From Pseudooceanicola aestuarii (lineage in GTDB: Bacteria > Pseudomonadota > Alphaproteobacteria > Rhodobacterales > Rhodobacteraceae), in assembly GCF_010614805.1 (NCBI RefSeq), contig NZ_JAAFZC010000006.1, positions 42,719-106,718 of the forward strand: 64,000 nucleotides of DNA. Reading direction: 5' to 3'. Made by a program: the position numbers and the translations under genes. Shown here piece after piece: positions 42,739 to 52,301 of the stretch. Below the pieces are notes generated by a model. The model did not search any database. It had not been told where the DNA came from and worked only from the letters and a program-made list of their open reading frames with translations. The number at the start of each line of letters is the position of its first letter. Position 1 is the first letter of the stretch.

Positions 42739-44223
42739 TTAAGGGGTCCCGGATGGTCGGTCCGCGTCGCGCCAGGGATGGGCCCGCCGGGTGTCTAGCT
42801 GCGCGTACCGGATCAGCCGGACGTCGGCGGGGCCCAGGTCGGGCGTGTCGGCGACCAGAATCGCGCGCGCAAGCGGGGTGTAGAAATCGCGGAAATGCGT
42901 TTTGGACCGCAGCAGGATGACGTCGTAATCCTCGGGGCGCTCTCCGAAGATGAAAAACGGATCGCCATCGACCGCAAAGGCGAAATGCGAGGTGATCGAG
43001 ATCCGCACCGGCCCGGCCTCCACCAGCGCGGTCAGGCCCAGATCGACCGGCGCGCCCTGCTGATAGCGGCCTGACACAGAAAACCGTTTCTCTCCCGTCC
43101 AGAGAACCCGCACCGGAAGCTCCAGCGGTCCGCCGGTTTCCGGCGCGCTCTTGCCGCCAAGGCGCAGGGTGATGTCGGCGCCGATCCCGGCGGCATGGGC
43201 GGCGGCCGCGCTTGCGGGATCCAGCAGGAAGGGCACCATGACGCGGCCCAGCTCCGCGTTCAGCACGGCGCGCAGCCCGTGGGTGCTGTCATTCATGCGG
43301 TCGGCATGTTCCAGGATCACCACAGGTGCCCCGCCGCCGCGCTTCTGCGCCGCTTCGGCGATGGCGGCCTTCATCGACCAGATCGGGATCGCGTCGGAAA
43401 GGTCCGCACGGGCGTCATGGATCGCCCCGGCGAGGGCGTTGGCCTTCTCCTCCGCCGCCTGCTGGCCCTGCCAGTCAAGGCAGATCACCGACATGCCGGT
43501 ATTGGCGCTGTCGGCATAGGCAAAGCCGCCCATCAGGGAGATGTCGCAATCCCCGGCGGCCTCTTCGACGCGGGCGCGGGCGATCAGCGTGGCCAACGGT
43601 TCCAGCGCGGTGGCGGACAGGATCGACGGGATCACCACGTCGGGCCGCGCCACCGCAAGGCCAGGTGTCACGCCGGTTTCGATCATGCGCAAAAGGGCCG
43701 TGGCGGCACGCTCTCCGGTTTCGCCCATGTCGATATGCGGGGAATGGCGATAGCCCACGGCGATATCCGCCGCAGCCAGGGTGCGGGCGTCGATATTGCC
43801 GTGATAATCCAGCGGAACCGCGATCGGCACGCCCGGCACGGCAGCGCGGGCGCGCTCGATCATGTAGCGTTCGACATCGGCGAAACCCGGCGCCCAGCAG
43901 GCACCATGCAGGTAAAGGATCAGCCCATCCAGCGGCCCCGCAGCCGCCAGCCCCGCCGCCATCTCGTCGGCAAAGGCGATGACCGCGGCATCCTCTGCCG
44001 GACCCAGGGCGCCCAGCAACGTATGAAACAGCGGCACCATCGCGGCACCGGCCGCGTCCAACACTTTCAGCGTGCCCCCCGCGACGGTGTTGGTGCCCCG
44101 GTATTGCGCCGGAATCTCCGCGCCGCGCAGGCAGACCCGTTCGAAATCCGCACGGGTGGAGGCCTGCGGCACGGCAGTGACGGATTCCAGATTGAACCCG
44201 GCAAAGGCGATGCGGCGCGACAC
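42739..44223 (-). CDS. M81-family metallopeptidase (MlrC-like), copy 1
   Basis: A 494-residue protein of the M81 (microcystinase C, MlrC) family. The presumed zinc site shows an Asp-x-His motif in PLDYHGNIDA and a second His region in GYRHSPHIDMGETGE; VILEHADRMNDSTHG lies in the second half. MlrC-like enzymes cut small linear peptides or peptide-like amides. It starts with GTG at 44223, 3 nt after the aminotransferase stop. A second M81 gene lies across the regulator at 46719 and is only distantly similar. Confidence 0.85.
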   Translation of the reverse strand: MSRRIAFAGFNLESVTAVPQASTRADFERVCLRGAEIPAQYRGTNTVAGGTLKVLDAAGAAMVPLFHTLLGALGPAEDAAVIAFADEMAAGLAAAGPLDGLILYLHGACWAPGFADVERYMIERARAAVPGVPIAVPLDYHGNIDARTLAAADIAVGYRHSPHIDMGETGERAATALLRMIETGVTPGLAVARPDVVIPSILSATALEPLATLIARARVEEAAGDCDISLMGGFAYADSANTGMSVICLDWQGQQAAEEKANALAGAIHDARADLSDAIPIWSMKAAIAEAAQKRGGGAPVVILEHADRMNDSTHGLRAVLNAELGRVMVPFLLDPASAAAAHAAGIGADITLRLGGKSAPETGGPLELPVRVLWTGEKRFSVSGRYQQGAPVDLGLTALVEAGPVRISITSHFAFAVDGDPFFIFGERPEDYDVILLRSKTHFRDFYTPLARAILVADTPDLGPADVRLIRYAQLDTRRAHPWRDADRPSGTP

Positions 44224-44226
44224 CGG

Positions 44227-45552
44227 TCAGGCCTTCGTCACGTTGAGAATGGCACGGGAGACACGGTCGACGATTTGGTCGATCTCTCCTTCGGTGCAGA
44301 CATAGGGCGGCGCCAGCAGCACATGATCGCCATGCACCCCGTCGATCGTGCCGCCCATCGGATAGCACAACAGCCCCTGGGCCATGGCCTCTGCCTTGAT
44401 CCGGGCGTGGATCTTCAGTGTCGGATCAAAGGGCGTCCTGCTGTCCTTGTCGGCCACGATCTCGATCCCGCGGAACAGCCCCCGCCCCCGGATATCGCCG
44501 ACATGGGCGCACTGGCCCAGGGCGGCGTCCAACCCAGCCTGCAACCGGTTGCCCAGGTGGTTGACCTGATCCATCAGGCCGGGGCGGGCGATGATCTCCA
44601 CCACCTTGTTGGCGGCGGCGGCGGCGATGGGATGACCGATGTAGGTGTGCCCATGCTGGAACAGACCCGACCCGTCGCGGAACGCCTCGTAGATCTGCTG
44701 GGACAGCAGCACGCCCCCGACCGGCTGATAGCCGCCGCCCATGCCCTTGGCGATGGTCACGATGTCAGGCACGATGCCTTCCTGCTCGAACGCGAACAGG
44801 CTGCCAGTCCGCCCCATGCCGCACATCACCTCGTCCAGGATCAGCAGAATGCCGTGGCGGTCGCAGATGGCGCGGATACGCTGGAAATAATCGGCCACGG
44901 GGGGCACGGCGCCCAGCGTCGCCCCCACCACCGGCTCCGCCACGAAGGCCATGACCCGGTCGCCGCCCAGTTCCGCGATTTTCTGTTCCAGTTCCTCCGC
45001 CAGCCGGGCGGCATAGGCTTCGGGCGTCTCGTTCGGGCGCTGATCGCGATAGGGATAGCAGGGCGCGACATGATGCGTCTCTGGCAGCAGCGGCTGGAAC
45101 TGCACGCGGCGCATGGCATTGCCCCCGGTGGCAAGCGCGCCGATGGTGTTGCCGTGATAGCTTTGCCGCCGCGCAATGATATGGCGCCGCTGCGGCTGGC
45201 CGATCTCGACGAAATACTGACGCGCCATTTTCAGCGCGGCCTCCACCGCCTCGGATCCGCCGGACACCATGTAGAGATAGTTCAGCGGTTCGGGGGCAAG
45301 GTCGGTCAGGCGTTCCGCCAGCTCTTCCGCCGGGTCGGTGGTGAAGAAGGAGGTATGGGCATAGGAAATCCGGTCCATCTGGGCCTTCATCGCCGCCAGA
45401 ACCTCGGGATGATCGTGGCCCAGGCAACTGACCGCCGCCCCGCCCGAGCCGTCGATATAGCTGCGCCCGGTGTGGTCGGTGATCGACACGCCCCGCCCGG
45501 TCACGGCGTGAGGCGGCGGGCTGCCGATCTTGCGGTGGAGAAGTCTGGTCAT
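44227..45552 (-). CDS. class III PLP-dependent aminotransferase
   Basis: A 441-residue aminotransferase of the omega/GABA type. Glycine-rich GGSEAVEAALKMARQYF, AEPVVGATLG, the PLP-binding Asp in LILDEVMCGMGRTG and the Schiff-base Lys in VTIAKGMGGGYQP are all present. It probably acts on an amine or amino acid released from the imported compound. It is the first gene of the nine-gene minus-strand operon and is divergent from the RpiR regulator. Confidence 0.92.
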   Translation of the reverse strand: MTRLLHRKIGSPPPHAVTGRGVSITDHTGRSYIDGSGGAAVSCLGHDHPEVLAAMKAQMDRISYAHTSFFTTDPAEELAERLTDLAPEPLNYLYMVSGGSEAVEAALKMARQYFVEIGQPQRRHIIARRQSYHGNTIGALATGGNAMRRVQFQPLLPETHHVAPCYPYRDQRPNETPEAYAARLAEELEQKIAELGGDRVMAFVAEPVVGATLGAVPPVADYFQRIRAICDRHGILLILDEVMCGMGRTGSLFAFEQEGIVPDIVTIAKGMGGGYQPVGGVLLSQQIYEAFRDGSGLFQHGHTYIGHPIAAAAANKVVEIIARPGLMDQVNHLGNRLQAGLDAALGQCAHVGDIRGRGLFRGIEIVADKDSRTPFDPTLKIHARIKAEAMAQGLLCYPMGGTIDGVHGDHVLLAPPYVCTEGEIDQIVDRVSRAILNVTKA

Positions 45553-45640
45553 GGTCTATCCGTACGTCGTCCCGGCGGGGCCGGAGGGAATCGCGGGTCA
45601 GGCCGCGGCTGTCCCTTGGTTCGCAGGTGTCCGATCGTTT

Positions 45641-45656
45641 TGCAACATTTGTTTCA
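45641..45656. promoter_or_regulatory. RpiR-type operator, aminotransferase side
   Basis: The minus strand reads TGAAACA-AA-TGTTGCA, which matches the perfect dyad at 45811 at 14 of 16 positions, including one mismatch in the second half-site. It lies about 90 nt upstream of the aminotransferase start. Confidence 0.6.
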
Positions 45657-45810
45657 TATTCATCTCAAGAGAAACGACTGGCTCTCACCGTGAAATCATG
45701 AAACGTTCAAATCCTGGGCGTTCGGCGCCGCATCGCGCGAAACAGCGGGAAATGATTGTTTTCCGTGCCATGTCCGCGCAGAAAGAGAGCGATAGATGGA
45801 CAGGGGGAGT

Positions 45811-45826
45811 TGAAACAAGTGTTTCA
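45811..45826. promoter_or_regulatory. RpiR-type operator overlapping the regulator's start codon
   Basis: TGAAACA-AG-TGTTTCA is a perfect 7-bp dyad with a 2-nt centre. The proposed GTG start (45819-45821) lies inside it, so binding here would shut off the regulator's own gene. Confidence 0.7.
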
Positions 45827-46706
45827 TGAGGAAACCCTGCGGGACCGGATCGTCGCCCGTTTCGACGCGATGTCGCCGCAGCTGCAACAGGCCGCGCGCT
45901 ATATCCTGGAAAACACGCAGGAAGTGGCGTTGATCTCGATGCGGGAACTGGCGCGCAATGCGGAGGTGCAACCGGCAACGATGACGCGGCTGGCGAAGTT
46001 CCTGGATCTCTCGGGATACGATGACATCCGCGCCCATTTCTCCGAGGCGTTGCGCTTGCGGGCCGATGGCTTTGCCGCCCGCGCCCGGGAACGCGACGGC
46101 GAAAATGGCAAGGCCGGCAGCGGGTTGGCCCACGACATGCTGCAAGGCTTGTCCGCGCAGATCGCCCGTCTGAGCGAGCCGGAGGCGCTGTCCCGGCTGG
46201 AAACAGCGGCCGATCTGCTGGCGCAGGCCCGGCGCGTCTACGTTCTGGGGCTGCGCTCCTGCCATTCGGTGGCCTGGCATTTTCACTACGTCATGACCCT
46301 GCTGGGCGACCGCACGGTACATCTGGACGGTCCCGCAGGTACGGGCGCCGACGGGTTGCTGCGCGCGGGCCCCCAGGACGTGTTGCTGGTCATTTCCATC
46401 AGCCCCTATGCGGTGCAATCTCTGGAATTGTCGGCACTTGCCCGCGACATGGGCCTGTCGGTCGTTGCCGTCACCGACAGCGAGGTCTCTCCCCTGATCG
46501 CGATTTCGGACCAGGTGATCCTCTGCTCTACCGAAAGCCGCACGTTCTTCCACACGCTGACCCCGGCACTGGCCGTGTCCGAAGTGCTGTGCGGACTACT
46601 TGCCGCGCGGGATCGCGACGCCTCGCTGAAGGCATTGCAAGAGGCGGACCAGCACCTGGGAAAGCTCGACATCTATGCCAATACGATCCCGCGCCGCCAA
46701 ATCTGA
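45819..46706 (+). CDS. MurR/RpiR-family transcriptional regulator
   Basis: A 295-residue regulator. The N-terminal HTH_6 domain (about 8-80) contains SPQLQQAARYILENTQEVAL and NAEVQPATMTRLAKFLDLSG. The C-terminal SIS sugar-isomerase-fold domain (about 125-255) contains VYVLGLRSCHSVAWHF and VLLVISISPYAVQSLEL. I take the GTG at 45819 as start, with GGGGGAG 9 nt upstream; the frame is open to 45756. It probably controls the divergent uptake operon and the M81 gene that follows 12 nt downstream. Confidence 0.88.
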   Translation: MFHEETLRDRIVARFDAMSPQLQQAARYILENTQEVALISMRELARNAEVQPATMTRLAKFLDLSGYDDIRAHFSEALRLRADGFAARARERDGENGKAGSGLAHDMLQGLSAQIARLSEPEALSRLETAADLLAQARRVYVLGLRSCHSVAWHFHYVMTLLGDRTVHLDGPAGTGADGLLRAGPQDVLLVISISPYAVQSLELSALARDMGLSVVAVTDSEVSPLIAISDQVILCSTESRTFFHTLTPALAVSEVLCGLLAARDRDASLKALQEADQHLGKLDIYANTIPRRQI

Positions 46707-46718
46707 AAGCAGGCTCCA

Positions 46719-48197
46719 ATGACCGAACCCCGCCGCATCGCTGTTGCCCGTCTGTGGCACGAGGCCAATTCCTTCAACCCCGTCGCGACGGCGCTGGAGG
46801 ATTTCCAGCGCAGGGAATGGTGCAAGGGCGCCGAGGCGCTGGCCGCGGCGCGCGACACGGCGACCGAACTGGGCGGGCTGGCAGCCTTCCTGAGCGAACA
46901 CCCGCATTGGGAGGTCACGGTGTTGCGCTGCACCTCGGCGCCACCCCTGGGACCGGTGCAGGACACAGCCTTCGCCACGATCCGCGACGAGATCCTGACC
47001 GGACTTGCCGGGCAGGATTGGGATGGTGTCTACCTGTCGCTGCACGGTGCCATGATCACCGAAAGCGACCTGTCACCGGAATATTCCCTGCTCCGCGCGG
47101 TGCGTGACGTCATCGGCCCAAAGCCGCTTCTGGGGGTCAGTTTTGACATGCACGCCTGTCTCGACCCGTCGCTGACCGATGCCGCGGATGTCATGTCGGG
47201 CTACCACACCTATCCGCATGTCGATATGGATGCGGCCGCCCGCCGGGTGCTGGACATGATGGAGCGCGCCTTCGTGCGCGATGTCCGGCCCGCCATCGCC
47301 TTGCGGCAGCTGGATTTCGCACCGCTGTCACATGGCATGGCCACAGCCGCCGGGCCAATGGCGGAGCTGGTGGATCTGGGCCGGGCCTCGCGGGACGCGG
47401 AAGGTCTGGCCGATGTCAGCTTCTTCGGCGGGTTCACCTATGCCGATACGCCCAACACCCGTGCCGCGCTCTGCGTCTCGTATTGGCCCCATCAGGATCC
47501 GGGGCCCGTTGTGGATCGGCTGGCGACGGCCTACATGGACCGGCGCGCGGAGTTCCACGTCTCCCTCCCCTCGGCACAAGACGCGGTACCGCAGGCGCTG
47601 GACCGGGCGCAGGCCGGGGCCCGCTGGCCCGTCACTCTGGTGGATGCGGCGGACAACCCTCTTTCAGGCGGCATCGGCGACACCACGGCGCTGTTCCGTG
47701 AAATGCTGGCGGTGAAATCGGATCTGCCGATGCTGTTCTGCTTCTTCTACGATCCGGATCTGGTCGCCCGCGCCCATGATCTGGGCACAGGCGCGCCAAT
47801 CGACGGCACGCTGGGCGGACGGATCGCGCCTGAATTCGGCGACCCGGTGCCCTTCTCCGGCACGGTGGCGCATGTGACCGACGGGCGGTTCCGCAATCGC
47901 GGCCCGTTCGAATACGGGCGCGAGATCGACATGGGGCGCACCGCGGTGCTGCGGATCGGCCACATGACGGTGGTGATCAGCGAAACCTGCCAAAGCGCCA
48001 ATGACCCGGCCTGGTGCGACCTGCACGGTGTGGACCTGGCCGAATTTGCCCTGTTCGGGATCAAGGCCAAGAACCACTTCCGCGCCGGGTTCGAAAAGAT
48101 TTGCGGCCCGATCCAGGAGGTCGATTGCCCCGGCGTGGCCCCCGCCGACATGTCGCTGCTGCCCTATCGCCACGTCCCTCCCGCCTTCTATACCTGA
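46719..48197 (+). CDS. M81-family metallopeptidase (MlrC-like), copy 2
   Basis: A 492-residue M81 protein with the classical family start IAVARLWHEANSFNPVATAL. Presumed metal residues lie in GVSFDMHACLDPS and SGYHTYPHVDMDAA. The C-terminal domain carries VDAADNPLSGGIGDTTALFR, typical of MlrC. It is closer to the usual family pattern than copy 1, which has diverged at the N-terminus. It is co-transcribed with the RpiR gene. Two different M81 enzymes suggest successive cleavages of one imported substrate. Confidence 0.9.
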   Translation: MTEPRRIAVARLWHEANSFNPVATALEDFQRREWCKGAEALAAARDTATELGGLAAFLSEHPHWEVTVLRCTSAPPLGPVQDTAFATIRDEILTGLAGQDWDGVYLSLHGAMITESDLSPEYSLLRAVRDVIGPKPLLGVSFDMHACLDPSLTDAADVMSGYHTYPHVDMDAAARRVLDMMERAFVRDVRPAIALRQLDFAPLSHGMATAAGPMAELVDLGRASRDAEGLADVSFFGGFTYADTPNTRAALCVSYWPHQDPGPVVDRLATAYMDRRAEFHVSLPSAQDAVPQALDRAQAGARWPVTLVDAADNPLSGGIGDTTALFREMLAVKSDLPMLFCFFYDPDLVARAHDLGTGAPIDGTLGGRIAPEFGDPVPFSGTVAHVTDGRFRNRGPFEYGREIDMGRTAVLRIGHMTVVISETCQSANDPAWCDLHGVDLAEFALFGIKAKNHFRAGFEKICGPIQEVDCPGVAPADMSLLPYRHVPPAFYT

Positions 48198-48254
48198 CCT
48201 GCGGCCCTGGCGGTGGGGTCCTGCGTCCCATGGCCCTGCCTTCGTGGCGGTGTT

Positions 48255-48434
48255 CCAATACGAACCTCCCTTGCGGTCGATTTGGCAGGCCAGCAGTGTC
48301 TGCGCCCTGTCGAGGTCGCGGACCCTGATGGCTTCGACGATCTGGAGATGCGCGCGCAAGGATCTTTCCATGTGGCCCGGATGCCGCAGCAGTGCCCGGA
48401 TTTCGGCCTGCAAGGCGCCGCACGCCTGTTTTGC
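48255..48434 (-). pseudogene. GntR-family (FCD) regulator, C-terminal fragment
   Basis: On the minus strand, AEIRALLRHPGHMERSLRAH followed by LQIVEAIRVRDLDRAQTLL matches the last helices of FCD-type GntR regulators. The winged-helix half is absent: upstream the sequence changes to an unrelated reading and soon meets the end of the hydrolase gene. I see no start codon with a ribosome site. It is a relic of a regulator that once stood here. Confidence 0.55.
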
Positions 48435-48484
48435 AGCCCACCCCAGGCATGGGGTGGGTCATTCGGCTCGAAACTGCGGTCAGG

Positions 48485-49258
48485 TCAGTCGTTCAGCCGC
48501 GTGGCCAGGATATCCATGACGGCGGCCTGGCATTCGACATGTGGCAGATGCCCGCATTGGCCCAGCACGTGGAACGCCGCTTGGGGGATGGCGGTCTTCC
48601 AGATCGGGCCGTAGCCGGTGGGCACGATACGGTCGGTATCGCCCCAGATGAGAGTCGTCGGCACGGTGATCGCCGAAAGCTTGCCCGGAAACTCGGGGTT
48701 GTGGAACCCCTCCCCCCCGAGTCGCGCGACGGCCGTGCCGTTGCGATTGCGCATATCGGCTTGCTGCGGGCTGAGCGGCTGGGACAGCACCATGTCGGCA
48801 ATCGCGGAGGAGGCAAAGACCGCGCGCATCAGCTCTTCGTAGGTCATGGCCAGCATGTCGGGCAGCCTCAGCTCAGGGGTCTGAATACCGGCCGGGCTGA
48901 TGAGGGTGAGCGAGCGCAGCAAGCTCTCGTCGCGAATCGCGATCTCGGCCGCCAGCCAGCCGCCCAGCGAACTGCCGATCAGGTGGACCGGTCCGATGTC
49001 GTCGCGGCGCAGGAAGGCGACGTAGAAATCCGCGAGCTTGGCCATGGAATCCGCCCAGACCGCAGCATCCGAAAGCCCGAAACCGGGGTGTTCGGTCGCC
49101 ATCACATCATGGGTCCGGGCCAGCGCATCGACGAACGGCAGCCATCCCTGGTGCCCGGCGGCACCGTGCAGAAACAACACCTGCGTGCCCTGGCCGCCAC
49201 GTTGCATCCGCAATTCGGTCCCGTCGACATCTACCTTGTATTCCGCGTTCTCGATCAT
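48485..49258 (-). CDS. alpha/beta hydrolase
   Basis: A 257-residue hydrolase. The oxyanion segment is VLFLHGAAGHQGW, the nucleophile elbow is LIGSSLGGWLA (Ser about 97), and the acid and base are Asp in IWGDTDRIVPTG and His in GQCGHLPHVE. No signal peptide. It overlaps the monooxygenase gene by 4 nt, so it probably hydrolyses the ester or lactone made by that enzyme. Confidence 0.9.
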   Translation of the reverse strand: MIENAEYKVDVDGTELRMQRGGQGTQVLFLHGAAGHQGWLPFVDALARTHDVMATEHPGFGLSDAAVWADSMAKLADFYVAFLRRDDIGPVHLIGSSLGGWLAAEIAIRDESLLRSLTLISPAGIQTPELRLPDMLAMTYEELMRAVFASSAIADMVLSQPLSPQQADMRNRNGTAVARLGGEGFHNPEFPGKLSAITVPTTLIWGDTDRIVPTGYGPIWKTAIPQAAFHVLGQCGHLPHVECQAAVMDILATRLND

Positions 49259-51225
49259 TGTTGCTGCTCCTTCACGCGCTTGGGGGTCGCAGGGGTCGGG
49301 ATGGGGGTGAACGTGTAATCGGCCGGATCGAAATCGCGCGTCAGCGCCCAGTAATCGACCAGGCGCCAGGGCGATGTGATCGTCACCCTGTTCTTGTCGT
49401 TCTTGTACCAGCTGTTCACGCCGGGATGGGACCAGACCATGTTCTTGCAGGCTTCGTCGACACGATCATTATAAGCGTCATGGACATCCTGCCGGACCTC
49501 GATCGCGATCTGATCACGTTCGATCATGTCCCGCATCGCCTGTAGAATGTACTTGATCTGGCATTCGATATGGAAGATCGCGCTCCCCCCGTGCGCCAGC
49601 CCGGTATTCGGCCCCAGCGTCATGAACAGGTTCGGGAAATTCGGCGCGGATATGCCAAGATAGGCGCGCGGGTCTTCGCCCGCCCATTGATCGGAAAGCA
49701 GACGCCCCCCCCGCCCGGTGATCTCCAGCGGCCACAGGACCCGCGTGGCGTTGAACCCGGTGGCAAGGATCAGGACATCGGCGGGATGGGTCACGCCGTC
49801 GGAGGTTTCGACCCCCTCTGGCCGCACGCGGCTGATCGGCGTGTCGATCAGATCGACATTCGGGCGCAGCATCGTCTTGTACCAGTTGTTGTCGCGCAGC
49901 ATCCGTTTGCCATAGGGCGGATAGCCGGGCACGCATTTGCGGATCAGCTCTTCATCGCCGTTCAACTGATCCTTGATATAGCCGACCAGCATTTCCCGCA
50001 TCGCGTGGTTTTCGCGGTTCAGGGAGAGGTCAGGCTGCGTCCAGTCCGGATCGACCTTGAGCGTGCCATGAAACCCGTCGGAGGAGGCCCAGAACATCAG
50101 GAACCGCTGCCATTCGGCAAACAGCGGGACATTGGCCAGCGCCCACATCTGCCCATCGGAAACCGTCTTGTGATACAGCGGATTGTACCCGGCCCAATGC
50201 GGCGAGCGTTGGAAAACGGTCAGATGTTCGACCTCTCCCGCGATGGCCGGCCCGGCCTGCATTCCGCTGGCCCCGGTGCCGATCATCGCCACGCGCTTGC
50301 CCGCAAGTTGGATGTCGTGGTCCCATTCCGCGGTGTGGAACGCCGCCCCCCGGAAATCCTTCAGCCCAGCGATATCGGGCATCGCCGGCCGGTTCAGAAT
50401 ACCGACCGCCGTGATGACCGACCGGCTTTCATGGGTGGCCGTTGTCCCGTCCTTGTGGCGCAGGCGCGTGTTCCAACGGGCATTGGTGTCATTCCAGGTC
50501 ATCGACGTGACCTCCACCCCGAACCGGATGTGATCACGGATGCCATAGTCGCGGACCGTTTCAAGGATGTAGTCCAGGATCTCGTCGCGCTTGGAGAAAT
50601 AGCGCGACCAGTCCGCCTTGGGCTTGAACGAATAGGAATAGATGTGGTTGGCGGTATCGACCCCGCAATCCGGGTAGTCGTTTTCCAGCCAGGTGCCGCC
50701 AATGTCGTCGTTTTTCTCGAAGATCGTGTAGGGAATGCCCGCCTCTTGCAAGCGGACGGCGGCGCAGATGCCAGACAACCCGGCCCCGATGATCGTCACC
50801 TTGTGGGCCTCCAGCTGCTGTGCGGTCGGCGTCTTTCGCCAGCGCAGGCGGCGTGTATCCTCGGTGGCCAGTCCCAGTTCTTCAACCACAAGGGGCTGAT
50901 ATTCCTCCGGAACCTTCTGGCCCGTGGCAAGGTCCATCATCTGCTGCATCAGCGCGGGCGCGGGTTCGCGCGGCGGGAAATCCCCGGTGCGCTCCAGATC
51001 CCCGAGCGTCGCGACCAGCCGGTCGATGATCTCGGCGCGCAGGTCGTCGGGCAGGGTCTGCATGTAGTCCCACGCCCCCTGGATATGGGGCGCCGCCTTC
51101 TCCAGAAGATCCGTCTTGCCACCGAGATGCGTCGTCACGAGCAAGGTTGTCAAAATCTCGGCTTCCGACAAAGCCGACCGGAGGGCCGTTTCGTCCAGAA
51201 GGGCTGTGGACGCCAGATTCTTCAT
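49255..51225 (-). CDS. flavin monooxygenase, Baeyer-Villiger type with N-terminal extension
   Basis: A 656-residue FAD/NADPH monooxygenase. Two Rossmann motifs are present, GAGLSGICAAVRLQEAG (about 145) and GTGASGMQAGPAI (about 300). The Baeyer-Villiger fingerprint F-x-G-x-x-x-H-x-x-x-W appears as FRGAAFHTAEW between them. An extra N-terminal domain of about 130 residues precedes the FAD domain, as in 4-hydroxyacetophenone monooxygenase. Expected reaction: ketone to ester or lactone. The ATG at 51225 follows AGGGGAT. Co-transcribed with the alpha/beta hydrolase. Confidence 0.9.
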   Translation of the reverse strand: MKNLASTALLDETALRSALSEAEILTTLLVTTHLGGKTDLLEKAAPHIQGAWDYMQTLPDDLRAEIIDRLVATLGDLERTGDFPPREPAPALMQQMMDLATGQKVPEEYQPLVVEELGLATEDTRRLRWRKTPTAQQLEAHKVTIIGAGLSGICAAVRLQEAGIPYTIFEKNDDIGGTWLENDYPDCGVDTANHIYSYSFKPKADWSRYFSKRDEILDYILETVRDYGIRDHIRFGVEVTSMTWNDTNARWNTRLRHKDGTTATHESRSVITAVGILNRPAMPDIAGLKDFRGAAFHTAEWDHDIQLAGKRVAMIGTGASGMQAGPAIAGEVEHLTVFQRSPHWAGYNPLYHKTVSDGQMWALANVPLFAEWQRFLMFWASSDGFHGTLKVDPDWTQPDLSLNRENHAMREMLVGYIKDQLNGDEELIRKCVPGYPPYGKRMLRDNNWYKTMLRPNVDLIDTPISRVRPEGVETSDGVTHPADVLILATGFNATRVLWPLEITGRGGRLLSDQWAGEDPRAYLGISAPNFPNLFMTLGPNTGLAHGGSAIFHIECQIKYILQAMRDMIERDQIAIEVRQDVHDAYNDRVDEACKNMVWSHPGVNSWYKNDKNRVTITSPWRLVDYWALTRDFDPADYTFTPIPTPATPKRVKEQQQ

Positions 51226-51471
51226 GTTTATCCCCTGCGTGAGTACTGCTTGCCCCCCAGTTCGTAAGAACATTTCCAACGTGTCGGAACAAATCTCGGG
51301 GCAATAACGCCCATCTTGAAAATTGATGCCCTCTCTCTTCGGTTAAAACATTTCGGTGATACCCGTCATAAAACCGCAACGCCTACCGCCGCGCCGCAGG
51401 GCAGTTAGGGTGCCCGACACCAAGGGGAGCATTGCCGGGCCAACCGGACGATGTGGGAGAGAGAGGGACAC

Positions 51472-52266
51472 ATGATGAATGCCGCCGGCCTGTTCGACAT
51501 CCAGGGTCAGAACGCCATCGTGACCGGCGCCGCCAACGGCATCGGCCGCGCGATGGCAGAGGTGCTGTTGGCAAACGGGGCCAATGTGACGCTTGTCGAT
51601 CTGGATCGCAGCGTCCTTGCGCTGGCCCAGGCTCTGGACGGCAGTCCCGGACGCGCTCAAGGCGTGGTGGCGGATGTCGCGGATGCAGCACAACTGACGG
51701 AGGCCATGGCCCGGGCCTACGGCTGGCAGGGGCGGATGGACATCGTTTGCGCCAATGCCGGCAAGGGCGCCGGTGCCGGCCCCCTGAATCCGGCTGGCGC
51801 GTTGGCGGCCGTGTCACCGCAGGAATGGACGGGCATCGTGGAACTGAACCTGACCAGCGTGTTCAACACGATCCAGATGGCGGCCAGCTACATGCGGCCG
51901 CAGAAATCCGGCCGCATCATCGTGACCTCCTCCGTTGCCGGGCTGCGTGGTGAGACCATGGTCGGCTATGCCTATGCCGCGACCAAGGCGGCGACGGCGA
52001 ACCTGGTCCGGCAAGCCGCGATCGAGCTGTCCCGGGACAATGTCCTGATCAATGCCATTGCGCCCGGTCCGATCCGAACGAATATCGGCAATGGCCGAAT
52101 GCACGACGGGACGGTGGAGGAGGCCTTTGCCGGGCGGGTTCCCCTGGGCCGGATCGGCGAGCCGGAGGAAATCAAGGGGGTGACAATGCTGCTTGCCTCT
52201 GCGGCGTCCAGCTACATCACCGGCGCGGTCATACCCATTGACGGTGGTTGCAATGCCTGCGGCTGA
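51472..52266 (+). CDS. SDR-family oxidoreductase (copy 1)
   Basis: A 264-residue classical short-chain dehydrogenase. The cofactor motif is TGAANGIGRAMAE, followed by NAG (IVCANAGKG), Ser in VTSSVAG and the catalytic YAATK pair, then PGPIRTN. Likely oxidises an alcohol to a ketone or aldehyde with NAD(P)+. It is divergent from the monooxygenase and would supply its ketone substrate. The ATG at 51472 follows GAGAGGGACAC; an adjacent ATG at 51475 is also possible. Confidence 0.9.
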   Translation: MMNAAGLFDIQGQNAIVTGAANGIGRAMAEVLLANGANVTLVDLDRSVLALAQALDGSPGRAQGVVADVADAAQLTEAMARAYGWQGRMDIVCANAGKGAGAGPLNPAGALAAVSPQEWTGIVELNLTSVFNTIQMAASYMRPQKSGRIIVTSSVAGLRGETMVGYAYAATKAATANLVRQAAIELSRDNVLINAIAPGPIRTNIGNGRMHDGTVEEAFAGRVPLGRIGEPEEIKGVTMLLASAASSYITGAVIPIDGGCNACG

Positions 52267-52301
52267 ACCCCGAATTCCAATAATAGCGAGCATGAGAGAA
52301 C

